DNA from: Chryseobacterium sp. BGARF1
Lineage (GTDB): Bacteria > Bacteroidota > Bacteroidia > Flavobacteriales > Weeksellaceae
Reading direction: 5' to 3'
Assembly (NCBI RefSeq): GCF_001677955.1
Contig: NZ_LELA01000084.1
Coordinates: 1-37,598 of the forward strand
Length of the DNA: 37,598 nucleotides
A program made the translations under genes and the position numbers. Positions 1-9,687 of the stretch are shown here, piece after piece; the stretch's first letter is position 1; each line of letters begins with the position of its first letter. The notes under the pieces are model-generated. The model saw only the letters and a list, made by a program, of their open reading frames with translations. It was not told the DNA's origin and searched no databases.

Positions 1-2216
1 CTAAATCGAAGATATTTTGCAGATAAACTATTCGATAGGCTCATTATTGCTAACATTACAGCGGTATGATGAAAAACGGATATACATATTATTTTTCCAT
101 CTTCATCTTTATCACTATTCGTTTCAATAATAGTATTAATAACATTCACCAATTGATTGAGAATTTTCTCAACGACAGGATTTCTCAGACTATTTTTTTT
201 GAGTAATTCTAATTGATTTTTTAACGGACGAGTTTCGATTTCTTCCTTTGTTAAAGAAGAAGCTGAATGTCTATAACCTGCTTGTAAACAAGCTTTATCA
301 TAAGTTAATTCTTTAATATGCGGATAAATTTTCCGCATTGCTTTTGTGCTCAGATTTCCGTAATCATCCGAAAATGCAACGTTTGCTAAAATCTGAGAAT
401 GCTCTTTTTTGAAGCCAAATTTCTCTTCCAAAAGTCTGAATAAAGTATCATTTCCTGTTTTAGAATTATCTTCCTGATAAGAATACAGCAAGTGCCAAAG
501 CTGATAAGAAGCTTGTTTTTCGAAATCTTTTCCGTCTAATTCTGCATCAAATTCTAAAATTTCCGTGTTGATATTCAGTACTTCAAAAATGCGTTTTATC
601 ATATCTTTTATTTCCGAAACCGAAGCTTTTGATTCAGAAACATCAATATCATCTTTTCCTTGAAGCTTCAACAAATCTTCATCATAACCTTCCAACTCTA
701 AAATTTTCAAATATGCATCAAATAAAACTTTATTGGTTCTATTGCCTTCCAATTCAGAATAATTCATTTCCCAATCGGCTGGCTTGTAATCTAAAAGCTC
801 AATGATTTTTGCTGATTTTAAATTCCCTTTAATATTTAATTCATCAAATAATTTTTGTTTACTTTCCAAATCAAGAACAAAAATTTCCTTTTCTTCATCA
901 AACAAAGCTGAAACATTTTCCTTTGCTACCCGTTTTTTACTTCCTTTTTTTCTGACCAAAACATTATTTAAAACCTGCCAAATTTTGAATTCCTGAAATA
1001 AAGGTGAAGATTTTGGAGCTACTTTTAAACCTATTGTTTTCTTGTGTCCTTTAATGATTTTATCCTGACTTTCAAACTCACAAAAACTAACTAAACCCTT
1101 CTGAGATTTTAATTTTCGCTGATAAAAAATAATAATATCTCTTATTTCCGTTTTTAGGTTTTCTGTTAATTCAGAATGAAATTTTGCTTGCGTTTCCCAT
1201 ATTTTTTCAAATTCGTCCAAATAATCCTGACGGTAAAAAACCTGATTTTTCAATCTTGTGTGCGGATTCTTTTTGAGCTGTTCATATAAATATTGTCCGA
1301 CCGTTTGATTATTAAAATACAATTCCTTGTTTCTATCACTGATTGCACCTAAATATCCGCTAGAATTATTGAGATTATTATTAATTTCAGTAATTACAAA
1401 AGCAACTTCTTCTTTTTCTAATTGCTTATTAATCGCTTCACTTCTCCACAAATAAGCTTGCAATTTTTTCTCTTCTTTCGATTTTGCCTTATTGTCAGCG
1501 GCATTAAAGGCATATTTTGTCCAAAACATTGCAGAAGTTGCACGTTGACCTTTTCCTTTTAATTCTTTATAAAAATCATCAGTCAGAATTTCAGGATAAA
1601 ATTGTTTTTGGAAATCCCAGACCTTATCAAATTCCGATTGCAAATCTGACCGGTAAAAATCCGGTAAATATTTTTTTCCTTCTTTCAATAGCTGATAAGA
1701 CAATTGCCCTGGAGTAAGATTTTCTTCGTACAATCTTTTCGCAACCGCCATTCCATCGATGATTTGACCTTCGTCTTCATTCTTCGCTTTACGACTGCTT
1801 TTATAACCTCTTTTTTTATTAATGGCTAAAAAAACTCTCGCCAATTCTTCTTTCTCGATTTTCTCAACTGCAGATTTCGCTCTTAATAGATAAGTAGAAT
1901 GCGTCGTATTTTTTCCGTTTTCGGCTAAAATAGTTTCATTACTGATGATATTAGCTTTTAATAAAGCGTCAATAAGATTCTTTCTCCTGTCTTGATAGCG
2001 GTCTAGATTTCGTCTTGCACCACGCTTTAATGTTCTGTCTGCATTTACAGAAACGGGTTTTCCTTTTTCAAAATTGGTTTGTTCATCCGTTGTTAAAGGA
2101 TTTACACGAACTCCTATTTTTTGAATAGAAGACAGTTCAGGAGTATCACCTTCAATAATATGAGCGAACCCGATTGATGTCGTCCCCAAGTCTAATCCAA
2201 GTATATTTTTTGCCAT
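1..2216 (-). CDS. cas9: CRISPR-associated endonuclease Cas9 (type II-C-like), N-terminal part; C-terminus off the left edge
   Basis: RNA-guided DNA endonuclease of a type II CRISPR system. The reading frame from ATG at 2216-2214 is open for 738 codons to the window edge. RuvC-I is clear at residues 5-17 (ILGLDLGTTSIGF, nucleophile-activating D9). The arginine-rich bridge helix lies at 61-80 (RTLKRGARRN then LDRYQDRRKN). KKRGYKSSRK follows near residue 140, and the stretch leading into RuvC-II is seen at 679-694 (NPVVEKILNQLVNVIN). Large Bacteroidota Cas9 proteins are about 1400 residues, so HNH, RuvC-III and the PAM-interacting domain should lie left of the window. Oddity: after about residue 709 (DKDEDGK) the frame reads as a hydrophobic sequence unlike Cas9, and the expected IELAR motif is not present in any frame. 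The gene may be interrupted near the edge. Divergent tracrRNA lies upstream. Identity is certain; intactness is doubtful. Confidence 0.95.
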   Translation of the reverse strand, partial: MAKNILGLDLGTTSIGFAHIIEGDTPELSSIQKIGVRVNPLTTDEQTNFEKGKPVSVNADRTLKRGARRNLDRYQDRRKNLIDALLKANIISNETILAENGKNTTHSTYLLRAKSAVEKIEKEELARVFLAINKKRGYKSSRKAKNEDEGQIIDGMAVAKRLYEENLTPGQLSYQLLKEGKKYLPDFYRSDLQSEFDKVWDFQKQFYPEILTDDFYKELKGKGQRATSAMFWTKYAFNAADNKAKSKEEKKLQAYLWRSEAINKQLEKEEVAFVITEINNNLNNSSGYLGAISDRNKELYFNNQTVGQYLYEQLKKNPHTRLKNQVFYRQDYLDEFEKIWETQAKFHSELTENLKTEIRDIIIFYQRKLKSQKGLVSFCEFESQDKIIKGHKKTIGLKVAPKSSPLFQEFKIWQVLNNVLVRKKGSKKRVAKENVSALFDEEKEIFVLDLESKQKLFDELNIKGNLKSAKIIELLDYKPADWEMNYSELEGNRTNKVLFDAYLKILELEGYDEDLLKLQGKDDIDVSESKASVSEIKDMIKRIFEVLNINTEILEFDAELDGKDFEKQASYQLWHLLYSYQEDNSKTGNDTLFRLLEEKFGFKKEHSQILANVAFSDDYGNLSTKAMRKIYPHIKELTYDKACLQAGYRHSASSLTKEEIETRPLKNQLELLKKNSLRNPVVEKILNQLVNVINTIIETNSDKDEDGKIICISVFHHTAVMLAIMSLSNSLSAKYLRF

Positions 2217-2298
2217 AACTATTTAGTTTAATCGATTTTCCTAAATTAATAAGAATTTAATTCATAAAAATATGGAAAACCGTAAACTGATTAAAAAT

Positions 2299-2392
2299 AT
2301 TATTTTTAGATTTGTAATCGAAAGCAATTCACAATAAGGATTATTCCGTTGTGAAAACATTTAGCGCCTCGCCTATCTGCGGGGCATTTTTT
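2299..2392 (+). ncRNA. tracrRNA of the type II CRISPR system
   Basis: Trans-activating crRNA, which pairs with CRISPR repeats and loads them into Cas9. It sits divergently in the gap upstream of cas9. An anti-repeat of up to about 36 nt ends in GAAAGCAATTCACAA (2320-2334). A nexus-type hairpin follows at 2330-2353, with arms CACAA/TTGTG and an inner GGA/TCC pairing. A GC-rich terminator hairpin with a T-tract ends at 2392. The complement predicts a CRISPR repeat starting GTTGTGAATTGCTTTCGATT, which is the style of Bacteroidota II-C repeats (GTTGTGA.TTGCTTTC). The 5' end is not fixed by a recognisable promoter. A TAGATTTG at 2307-2314 looks like a -7 box but lies inside the anti-repeat, so it would give a transcript lacking most of the pairing region. 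Confidence 0.85.
2366..2392 (+). terminator. Rho-independent terminator of the tracrRNA
   Basis: The 7-bp stem GCCTCGC/GCGGGGC (2366-2372 with 2379-2385, one G-U pair) has a 6-nt loop and is followed by six T. It forms the 3' hairpin typical of tracrRNAs. Confidence 0.88.
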
Positions 2393-2518
2393 ATATCTAA
2401 ATATTCTGTGAATTCTCAAATCAACAAATATTTAGGCATGAAAACTTACCTCTTTTATATTTCTAATATTGATTCCTTAAAAAAGCTCTCAATTATTTCT
2501 CTGACAAAAGAAAAAATG

Positions 2519-2526
2519 TATTTTTG
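2519..2526 (+). promoter_or_regulatory. Bacteroidota -7 box for the MG2/plug gene
   Basis: TATTTTTG matches TAnnTTTG exactly and lies 27 bp before the ATG at 2554. No clean TTG -33 element is found at the right distance. The rest of 2393-2518 shows nothing else identifiable. Confidence 0.5.
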
Positions 2527-2553
2527 AGATATATTAAAACATGAATACATACA

Positions 2554-4962
2554 ATGAAAATTTGTTTCTCTCAAAAACCACTTATTGCATTATCACTAAT
2601 TGTAGCTCCATTTTATTTTTCTCAGAACAAAGCTGAAGAAGCCCTTAAAAAGTTTGAGGAAAATTATCCTCAGGAAAAAATACATCTCCTTCTGAGTAAA
2701 AAAAATTACGTGGCAGGCGAAAATCTGTGGTTTACTTCTTTTGTATTTGACGGATACAGTCCTTCGACCATTTCAACCAATGTTTTTGTCGAGTTATATG
2801 GCCAAAATAAAAAACAAATCAGCAAAAAAATCTATCCTTTAATTAATGGTAAAGGCAGCGGAAGCATTAGTTTGCCTGCAGATTTGAAAGAAGATGTTTA
2901 TTATATCAGGGCTTATACCACATGGATGGGGAATTTCAGTGATGACTTCAATGAAATCATGCCAATTACGATATACAATCCTTCTTCTCCTGAGAAGTTA
3001 GTAAAAAACGTATCTGCTCCTTGGTCTGCGGCAATTTTCCCAGAAAGTGGAACTTTTATTGACGGCATCAATACCAAATTTGCGGTAAGGCTACAATCAA
3101 AAGGAGAAACACCAACAAACTGGAGTGGTTTTATTACAGAAACACAAGATCCACAGACAAAGCTGGTTGCTTTTAAAGGGTTTGATCAAAATACAGGATT
3201 TTTTAGTTTTACGCCTGTCGGCGGAAAAAAATATCAACTTACTGTGGAAGACGATAAGGGAATCAAACAGGCTGTTAATTTACCCGAAGTCGTTCCTTCA
3301 GGAGTGAATTTACAGATTCAAAGTAAATCTGATGCTATAAATTTTGTTTTAAAGGGTAAAAATATTGATCAAAACACAAAATATAAAATTATAGGAACCA
3401 TCAACAATCAGTTGGTTTATAAAGCTAATATTTCTAATATCTCAGATAGAGTTTATTCAATTCCAACCAGTCAATTGGTGAACGGAATTCTTAATCTTAC
3501 CGTTTTTGATGAGTCTGAGAATATTGTTGCTCAGCGACTTTGTTTTGTACAACCTCAATCACTAAAACTTAAGCAACCCTCTCTAAAAGGCACTTCACTT
3601 AGTTTAAAACCTAGAGATAGCAATTCTTTTAACATTGATAAAGATTCCTCTATGTCGAGCTATCTGGTAAGCGTAACAGATAATGAAAGTGAAAATCCTG
3701 AGAATGAAAACAGTTTGTTGAGTACACTTTGGCTTACCGGAGATTTAAGTTCAAAAATTTATAATCCTGCCCAATATTTTAGTAAAAATAGAAATATAGA
3801 TGCACTGGATGCTTTGTTGATTTCAGAAAAATGGTCGAGATTTAATTGGCAAACCATTATGTCTGGAAATTTCCCAATTATTAAATATAAACCCGAAAAC
3901 TTTCTTTCTTATAAGGGAAAAGCTACAAAATTGGGAAAACCAGCATCGGAAGCAGAAATTAATTTAATTTTCAAAATGCCCGATCAGGGAATTAAATACA
4001 ATTTAATTAAAACAGACAAAGAAGGAATGTTTACCTTGAGTGGTTTGATTTTTGAAGATTCAATGGCGTTTTCTTATCAGCTTAATGGTGAAAAAACTAC
4101 TAAAAATTCGGTACAAGTTTATTTTCAACCTGCATTTTCATTCTTACCTTTTAAAAGCAATCTACCTTCTAATAATTATACACTTATAAAAAGAAATCCA
4201 ACTGACACAGTTCCTATTGAAATAGAACGTGCCATAGCAAATAAAAGTTCACAGACAAGCTTACGAGAAAAAGAAACGCTTATTGAAGAGGTTAAAGTTG
4301 AAGCACAAAAGAAAGATTTAACCAAAAAACTTAATAATGAACTCAGCAGTCCTCTTTTTAGAAGTGGAAACGAAACTATTTTTGATTTGGTGAATGAAAA
4401 CCAGAATGCACAAGGTTCTCAAAATATTTTACAATATTTACAAGGCAGAGTTGCAGGTCTTCAGATTCAGATGCAGGGAGGTAATTATACTGCTACAAAT
4501 CGTGGTGGAGCTATGGAATTTTTCTTGGACGAAATGAGAGTTGACGCAAGCCAAATTTCTAATATCCCTGTCTCAAACATCGCAATGGTAAAAGTAATTA
4601 AAGGAAATTTTGCAGGAAGCTTTGGAGGAGGAAATGGAGCTATCGCAATCTATACCCGCCGTGGCGGAACAACTGGCTCTGTAATAGACACTACTCTTCC
4701 GTCTAATCTTACAGAAATTAAACTAAATGGTTACGACAAGGAAATACCTTTTAACAATGGTATCTACGACGAAGAAAGCGCAAAATCTGTTCCCGAAGAT
4801 AAAAGAAGTATTTTATATTGGAATCCTTATTTGGAAAGTAAATCCGGAGAACCAACTATCGTACAGTGGTATAATAATGATGATGCAAAAAATTTCCGTG
4901 TGATGATTATTGGTTTTGATAAAAACAATGATTTAATGTATTATAATGAGGTTTTAAAATAG
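2554..4962 (+). CDS. Secreted MG2-like protein with a C-terminal TonB-receptor plug domain and no barrel
   Basis: 802-residue exported protein of uncertain function. A signal peptide is visible at residues 1-23 (hydrophobic core, ending near FYFSQ). Residues about 40-130 resemble a macroglobulin MG2 domain (KNYVAGENLWFTSFVFDG, then DVYYIRAYTTWMGNF). Beta-rich sequence follows, with a carboxypeptidase-regulatory-like segment near 460-520. Residues about 600-705 are a TonB-dependent-receptor plug (LQYLQGRVAGLQIQ; VIKGNFAGSFGGGNGAIAIY). Only about 100 residues remain after the plug, so there is no 22-strand barrel. This architecture recurs in Flavobacteriia as plug-domain-containing proteins, with no role known to me. 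It is transcribed alone from its own -7 box and convergent with the next gene. Family assignment is good; function is unknown. Confidence 0.8.
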   Translation: MKICFSQKPLIALSLIVAPFYFSQNKAEEALKKFEENYPQEKIHLLLSKKNYVAGENLWFTSFVFDGYSPSTISTNVFVELYGQNKKQISKKIYPLINGKGSGSISLPADLKEDVYYIRAYTTWMGNFSDDFNEIMPITIYNPSSPEKLVKNVSAPWSAAIFPESGTFIDGINTKFAVRLQSKGETPTNWSGFITETQDPQTKLVAFKGFDQNTGFFSFTPVGGKKYQLTVEDDKGIKQAVNLPEVVPSGVNLQIQSKSDAINFVLKGKNIDQNTKYKIIGTINNQLVYKANISNISDRVYSIPTSQLVNGILNLTVFDESENIVAQRLCFVQPQSLKLKQPSLKGTSLSLKPRDSNSFNIDKDSSMSSYLVSVTDNESENPENENSLLSTLWLTGDLSSKIYNPAQYFSKNRNIDALDALLISEKWSRFNWQTIMSGNFPIIKYKPENFLSYKGKATKLGKPASEAEINLIFKMPDQGIKYNLIKTDKEGMFTLSGLIFEDSMAFSYQLNGEKTTKNSVQVYFQPAFSFLPFKSNLPSNNYTLIKRNPTDTVPIEIERAIANKSSQTSLREKETLIEEVKVEAQKKDLTKKLNNELSSPLFRSGNETIFDLVNENQNAQGSQNILQYLQGRVAGLQIQMQGGNYTATNRGGAMEFFLDEMRVDASQISNIPVSNIAMVKVIKGNFAGSFGGGNGAIAIYTRRGGTTGSVIDTTLPSNLTEIKLNGYDKEIPFNNGIYDEESAKSVPEDKRSILYWNPYLESKSGEPTIVQWYNNDDAKNFRVMIIGFDKNNDLMYYNEVLK

Positions 4963-4992
4963 AAATCTTATCAATTATATCTTTAATAAAAC

Positions 4993-5024
4993 AAAATAAG
5001 CTCTCAATTCTGAGAGCTTATTTT
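4993..5024. terminator. Bidirectional terminator between convergent genes
   Basis: The perfect 14-bp inverted repeat AAAATAAGCTCTCA (4993-5006) and its complement (5011-5024) has a 4-nt loop. A/T runs on both sides suit termination in either direction. Confidence 0.85.
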
Positions 5025-5046
5025 TTATAAATGGAAATTAAAACAG

Positions 5047-8000
5047 TTAATCTTCTTTAATGAATTTTCTCTGTGCAGTACCTTTCTTATCGTCAATATC
5101 AATAACATAGACTCCGTTAATAAGAGCGCTTACGTCAATTTTATTGTTAACGATTAATCCGCTAGATACAAGTCTTCCGGCAGCACTATAAATCTTATAG
5201 TTTGCTTTCTCGCTAATATTTTTAACGTTCAAGACTGATTTAACAGGGTTTGGATAAATCAAAATATCCGTCTGGTTAACAGAATTTGCAATAGGTAACT
5301 TTGATATTCTCACCGTATAATCTTCTACTTCCCCATCATCGAAACTGATACAGTTAACTGGTATAGCACCTTTAGCCATAGCTACTCTCATCACAACATA
5401 TTTAGAGTTTGTCATGCTAATATATGCATCAGATGGCACACTGAATGTAGCACTTGCAGTAGGATTTGAGTTAAGCCCGTCAGCAAGGATTCTTTCATCA
5501 AGGTCAAATTCTCCATTTCTATTGAAATCAATCCAGACAGCAACTCCTGAATCTGCTCCTTGAGTTTTGTCAATCGTAATTTTATTTCCTGTTGACCCCT
5601 GAATCAATTCAATGAATTTTGTAGGATTTCCTGTGAAATCAGAATAGGTAGTTCCTGTAGAAATATTAATCATTTCAGGCTTACCATTCGGTGTAGCAGT
5701 AACTTTTGAAATATATTCTGTCGCCGCATTGTTCGAATGCATATTGCAATAAACCACAGTAGGTGTTGTAAAATAGTAAAGAGGGGTAAAATTTCCAGGT
5801 CCTCCACTACAAATATTTGCTACCTGCATTTCGTATTTAGTTAATTCTAATAATCCTGTTATAATATAGGTATTATTACTTACATTAATAGTCGTCCAAC
5901 TTGGCAATCCTACTTTTCTGTATCGTAATACGTAATTATTAGTAGCTCCAATACCTGTATAAGCATCCCAAACCACTTCTGCCGTTGTAGGGGTTAACTG
6001 AGTAATTGTAAATCCTGGAGGAAGAATCTCACAAACTCTTACCGTGGTAAATATCTGTGTATTTGCCCATGGATTAGGGGTTGTTTGCCCAGTACAGATA
6101 CTCGCTACCTGTACTTCATACGTTTTATAAGAATCCAGATTTTGAATCACATAAGAGTTTATAGGTGGAGGAAGCAATGTTGGAGTATTCCACACTGTAG
6201 TTCCTATCTCTCTCCATCTTAAAATATAGGTAGCATTCGGAACAATTGGGTTCCAAGTTACCATTGCTGAAGTCGATGTGATATTAGATATTACCACATT
6301 TGGCGGCGTAGGATCACATTCTGTAGTAAATGTCTTTACAGGAGTAAAAGCGCCTGCTCCACCATTTCCACATACTGCCGCAACTCTCACTTCATAAAGT
6401 GTAGCCGGAGTTAGTGCAGAAATAGTCACTGGTGGATTTCCTCCTAAAACTGAAAGATTCATCGTCGTCCACGCAGAAGCAGGATTGGTTACCGGTCTGT
6501 ATTCTAAAACAAATGCATTATTATTTGCTGCAGAAACCCAGTTAACAACAACTGAATTATGAGTTATTGTGGTAAAAGTAGGATTTCCCGGCGTAGTATT
6601 ATTACACGGTCTTAATTTTACAGCATAATCTTCTACCTCTCCATTTGCAGGATCAACACAAATTACAGAAGCACTACCTCTTTTCAGAATAACTCTCATT
6701 GTTGTAGTATAAGCTCCTGTGTAAATTCCAGTTGAAGGAACACTGAATGTAGCTGTAACAGGAGTCGATGTGTTGGATGCTGAAGTCATTATTTTTTCTC
6801 CAGCAGTAAATACCCCATCTCTGTTCCAATCTATATAAGCATCTACAGCATCACCATAGGTTGTCCCTACCCATGCTTTTGAAACGGCTAGTTGATTACC
6901 TGTAGATCCCACTTCTAAATTAATTAACGTTGCAGGAGTTGTATAGCTTGTATAATTGGTTTGAAGTGAAATATTTTCCATAATAGGAAAGTTTATAGGT
7001 GTTACTTTTACATTAGCAATGTAATCGTTAGTACCTGTCCCCACCATATTGCAATAAGTTAATGAAGGAGTGGTAAAATTTACTGAAGCTCCAAAAGCGC
7101 CCCAAGTAGTTCCGCATTTTACCTGAATCTGAATCTCATATGAAGTTTGCTCTATAAGTCCTGTCATTGTATAAAAACTTTGCCCTGCAGGTAATTCTAC
7201 ATACCCCAAAGGTGCCAAAGGTTGTACCCAAGATGTGGTACCTTGTTGTCTCCATCTTATTCTATAAGTAGCATTTGCTGTAGGAACCCATGAAGCATAA
7301 GCTGTAGTAGATGATAAATTAGAAACTGTAGGTACGGGAGCCGTAGTACTACACGGTTGTAAATCGATAAACTTAACCGCATAATCTTCAACTTCTCCGT
7401 ATGTATTTCCACTACATGCACCCGCAGCTGATGCGTAAGATACAACAACTCTCATTCTTGTCGCATTAGGACCATTATAAGTTGTAGCCGGAACATTGAA
7501 AGTTCCTGTAACTGGGCTTGTAGCATTAGATCCGCTCGTATATATTAGCTCACTGGTATCAAAAATACCATCTCTGTTAAAATCAATCCATACGTTGGTA
7601 TAATTTCCATATTGAGTTCCTGGCCAAGTTTTACCAATAGAAATTGAGTTATTTTGAGTATTTCTTACAAGAGTAAGTGCTAAAGCAGGATTTGTAGTAT
7701 AATCTGTATACTGAGACTGCGTAGAAGTATTGTTTAGTATTGCAGAGCCTACTGGGTTGACGGTTACATTAGAAATCCAACCATAGGTTGCACTTGTATA
7801 TTGCGCAGCATGAGCACACCATGAAACACCGGGTGTTGTGAAAGATACAGGAGTAGAAAATGCTCCTGCAGGACCGGCATTACAAATAGTTGCTATTTCC
7901 ACTTCGTATTGCGTAAGTTCTAATAGACTATCTATGATATAGGTATTCGTAAGAGGCGTTGTAAGGTTTACTGTTGTCCAAGTTCCACCTGGAAGCGATC

Positions 8001-9561
8001 TATATCTTAAAACATAAGTAGCTCCCGCCACAGGCGTCCAAGAAACATTTGCAGAAGTTGCCGATATATTACTTATCGTAATATTCGTAGGAGGTGTATT
8101 TACACAAGGTGCTAAAGCTGTTCCTACCATCTGAATGATTGGAATTACAGAATATCTACTCGTTGCGGTAGGAGGAGTTGCCGGATTAGGGTTTGTGGTT
8201 GTATTATAATACAACATTCCTTTATTTGTTCCTGCAGAATAACTTCCCCAGTTGGCGGTACAGGAAGTTCCTGTGGCATTTTCATCTACAGCGATTACCA
8301 CATTGCTTACTCCATCCCATAGGAAAGGTGTGCTCAATGGAATTGTTACCCAAGCTCCGGCAGTCATCGCAGGAAGTGTTCCCGTATAAACCTGAGTCAT
8401 ATTACCGGCAGGAATCCAACTCGTAGTTGTAGCAAAATCATTTTGAGCAGTATTTCCCATGTAAACTACCCATTGATTGTAGTTGGCTTGTGTAGCTGCA
8501 ATCGTAGAAACATAGAATTTAATCGAAGTAATATAAGTATTAGCCCCCACAGCTCCTGCAACTTCCGAAGCAGTATAGATTTGCTGAGAGTAATTAAATC
8601 CAGAACAAGAATATACAGGCAAGTAAGCATGTGTTGCCGTTCCACCACCAATCTGTCCTGGTGTAAAAGGTTCCCCTTCTACCCATAACGATTTATCTGT
8701 TGCATTACAAACCGAGCGAACCCACCAATAATATGTAGTTCCCGGAACCAATGGGGTGATATTAGCTGAAACTCCCGGAACAGTAGTTCCTATTGTACCA
8801 GCCGTAGGAGGAGTGTTTGTTGTGCTGTAATAATATTCATAGCCTCCTGCTGGTGCCGGAGCAGGTGCTAATGGTGCTGCCCAATTCAGGGTTGCAGAAT
8901 TAGGAGTTATATTTGTTGCTAATGCAATCACAGGTTCAAAACAGGTTGGTGCCTGTATTACCTGAACTTCATCCAAAAGAACATCATCGTATAAATACCC
9001 GTTGTTAGCAACATCCTTGTCAACAGTAAATTTAAGCTGAATAGTTGCTCCTACATAGGTTGCTGCAAGAGGAACTCCAACTGTTCTCCATTTTATGGCA
9101 TTGCTATTATCAGACCAAATTTGAACCCATCCGCTTCCGTTATTTACTTCAAGCTTCATCTTATTGTTTTCATAAGGTGGAAGCGTTCCTGTAGCCGAGG
9201 TAAGATGGTTTTTAAGCCATTCAAATTTTACATACGGATTGTTCAATCCTGTAAGATCGATCTGCGGACTGATAAGCTCGACCGTATGCTCGTTATCATA
9301 GGGCGAACTTGCGTCGACCCAAGCAAAAGTTCCTGCAGGCTTTCCACCATTTCCAGTAACACCGTAACCTGCAGATGTGCTAAATCTCCATTTAACATAT
9401 AAGCTTGTTGATGTACTTGTGGGGTTTTGGCTCGTCCAACAGGGAGGTAATACTCCCGTGCTGAAAGATTGCGAAAAAGGTACGGGGACCGCCGTACACT
9501 GAGCGGAGACTTTGAGCTGAAAGCACAGCAAAATCCCCAGAATTGTTAAAAATCTGTTCAT
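5047..9561 (-). CDS. Giant Fn3/GEVED-repeat surface protein with type IX secretion sorting domain
   Basis: 1504-residue exported surface or extracellular protein, probably an adhesin or carbohydrate-contact protein. It has a signal peptide at residues 1-20 (MNRFLTILGILLCFQLKVSA). A MAM/choice-of-anchor-J-like beta-sandwich follows at about 25-205, then fibronectin type III modules at about 210-300, 485-575, 735-830, 985-1075, 1080-1170 and 1175-1270. Three GEVED domains end at GEVEDYAVKF (~720), GEVEDYAVKL (~973) and GEVEDYTVRI (~1409), each with a DFNRDGIFD- or DWNRDGVFT-like calcium-loop-like motif. The C-terminus from about 1433 (ILIYPNPVKSVLNV) is a type A T9SS sorting domain, which is cleaved when the protein is anchored. 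The modules are near-repeats of each other, so module number may vary between strains. Promoter TATATTTG lies about 130 bp upstream. No catalytic domain is seen. Confidence 0.88.
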   Translation of the reverse strand: MNRFLTILGILLCFQLKVSAQCTAVPVPFSQSFSTGVLPPCWTSQNPTSTSTSLYVKWRFSTSAGYGVTGNGGKPAGTFAWVDASSPYDNEHTVELISPQIDLTGLNNPYVKFEWLKNHLTSATGTLPPYENNKMKLEVNNGSGWVQIWSDNSNAIKWRTVGVPLAATYVGATIQLKFTVDKDVANNGYLYDDVLLDEVQVIQAPTCFEPVIALATNITPNSATLNWAAPLAPAPAPAGGYEYYYSTTNTPPTAGTIGTTVPGVSANITPLVPGTTYYWWVRSVCNATDKSLWVEGEPFTPGQIGGGTATHAYLPVYSCSGFNYSQQIYTASEVAGAVGANTYITSIKFYVSTIAATQANYNQWVVYMGNTAQNDFATTTSWIPAGNMTQVYTGTLPAMTAGAWVTIPLSTPFLWDGVSNVVIAVDENATGTSCTANWGSYSAGTNKGMLYYNTTTNPNPATPPTATSRYSVIPIIQMVGTALAPCVNTPPTNITISNISATSANVSWTPVAGATYVLRYRSLPGGTWTTVNLTTPLTNTYIIDSLLELTQYEVEIATICNAGPAGAFSTPVSFTTPGVSWCAHAAQYTSATYGWISNVTVNPVGSAILNNTSTQSQYTDYTTNPALALTLVRNTQNNSISIGKTWPGTQYGNYTNVWIDFNRDGIFDTSELIYTSGSNATSPVTGTFNVPATTYNGPNATRMRVVVSYASAAGACSGNTYGEVEDYAVKFIDLQPCSTTAPVPTVSNLSSTTAYASWVPTANATYRIRWRQQGTTSWVQPLAPLGYVELPAGQSFYTMTGLIEQTSYEIQIQVKCGTTWGAFGASVNFTTPSLTYCNMVGTGTNDYIANVKVTPINFPIMENISLQTNYTSYTTPATLINLEVGSTGNQLAVSKAWVGTTYGDAVDAYIDWNRDGVFTAGEKIMTSASNTSTPVTATFSVPSTGIYTGAYTTTMRVILKRGSASVICVDPANGEVEDYAVKLRPCNNTTPGNPTFTTITHNSVVVNWVSAANNNAFVLEYRPVTNPASAWTTMNLSVLGGNPPVTISALTPATLYEVRVAAVCGNGGAGAFTPVKTFTTECDPTPPNVVISNITSTSAMVTWNPIVPNATYILRWREIGTTVWNTPTLLPPPINSYVIQNLDSYKTYEVQVASICTGQTTPNPWANTQIFTTVRVCEILPPGFTITQLTPTTAEVVWDAYTGIGATNNYVLRYRKVGLPSWTTINVSNNTYIITGLLELTKYEMQVANICSGGPGNFTPLYYFTTPTVVYCNMHSNNAATEYISKVTATPNGKPEMINISTGTTYSDFTGNPTKFIELIQGSTGNKITIDKTQGADSGVAVWIDFNRNGEFDLDERILADGLNSNPTASATFSVPSDAYISMTNSKYVVMRVAMAKGAIPVNCISFDDGEVEDYTVRISKLPIANSVNQTDILIYPNPVKSVLNVKNISEKANYKIYSAAGRLVSSGLIVNNKIDVSALINGVYVIDIDDKKGTAQRKFIKED

Positions 9562-9687
9562 AATATAGAATATGGATTAGTAATTGAGATGTTTTTTTGG
9601 ATTAGAGAAACATCTGGATTTTTAAATATAAAAGGAATAGAAGAAGTAGAAAATCCCCTCATAGGCATATTATTTTGTGATGGTGCA

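Noticed and set aside
802..1717. Short plus-strand open frames opposite cas9
   Set aside because: They lie antisense to a long, convincing cas9 frame and encode low-complexity sequence.
2307..2314. TAGATTTG as promoter of the tracrRNA
   Set aside because: A start from it would remove most of the anti-repeat, so it is probably a chance match.
8193..9402. Several short frames on both strands inside the Fn3/GEVED gene
   Set aside because: Shadows of a strongly repetitive coding sequence.
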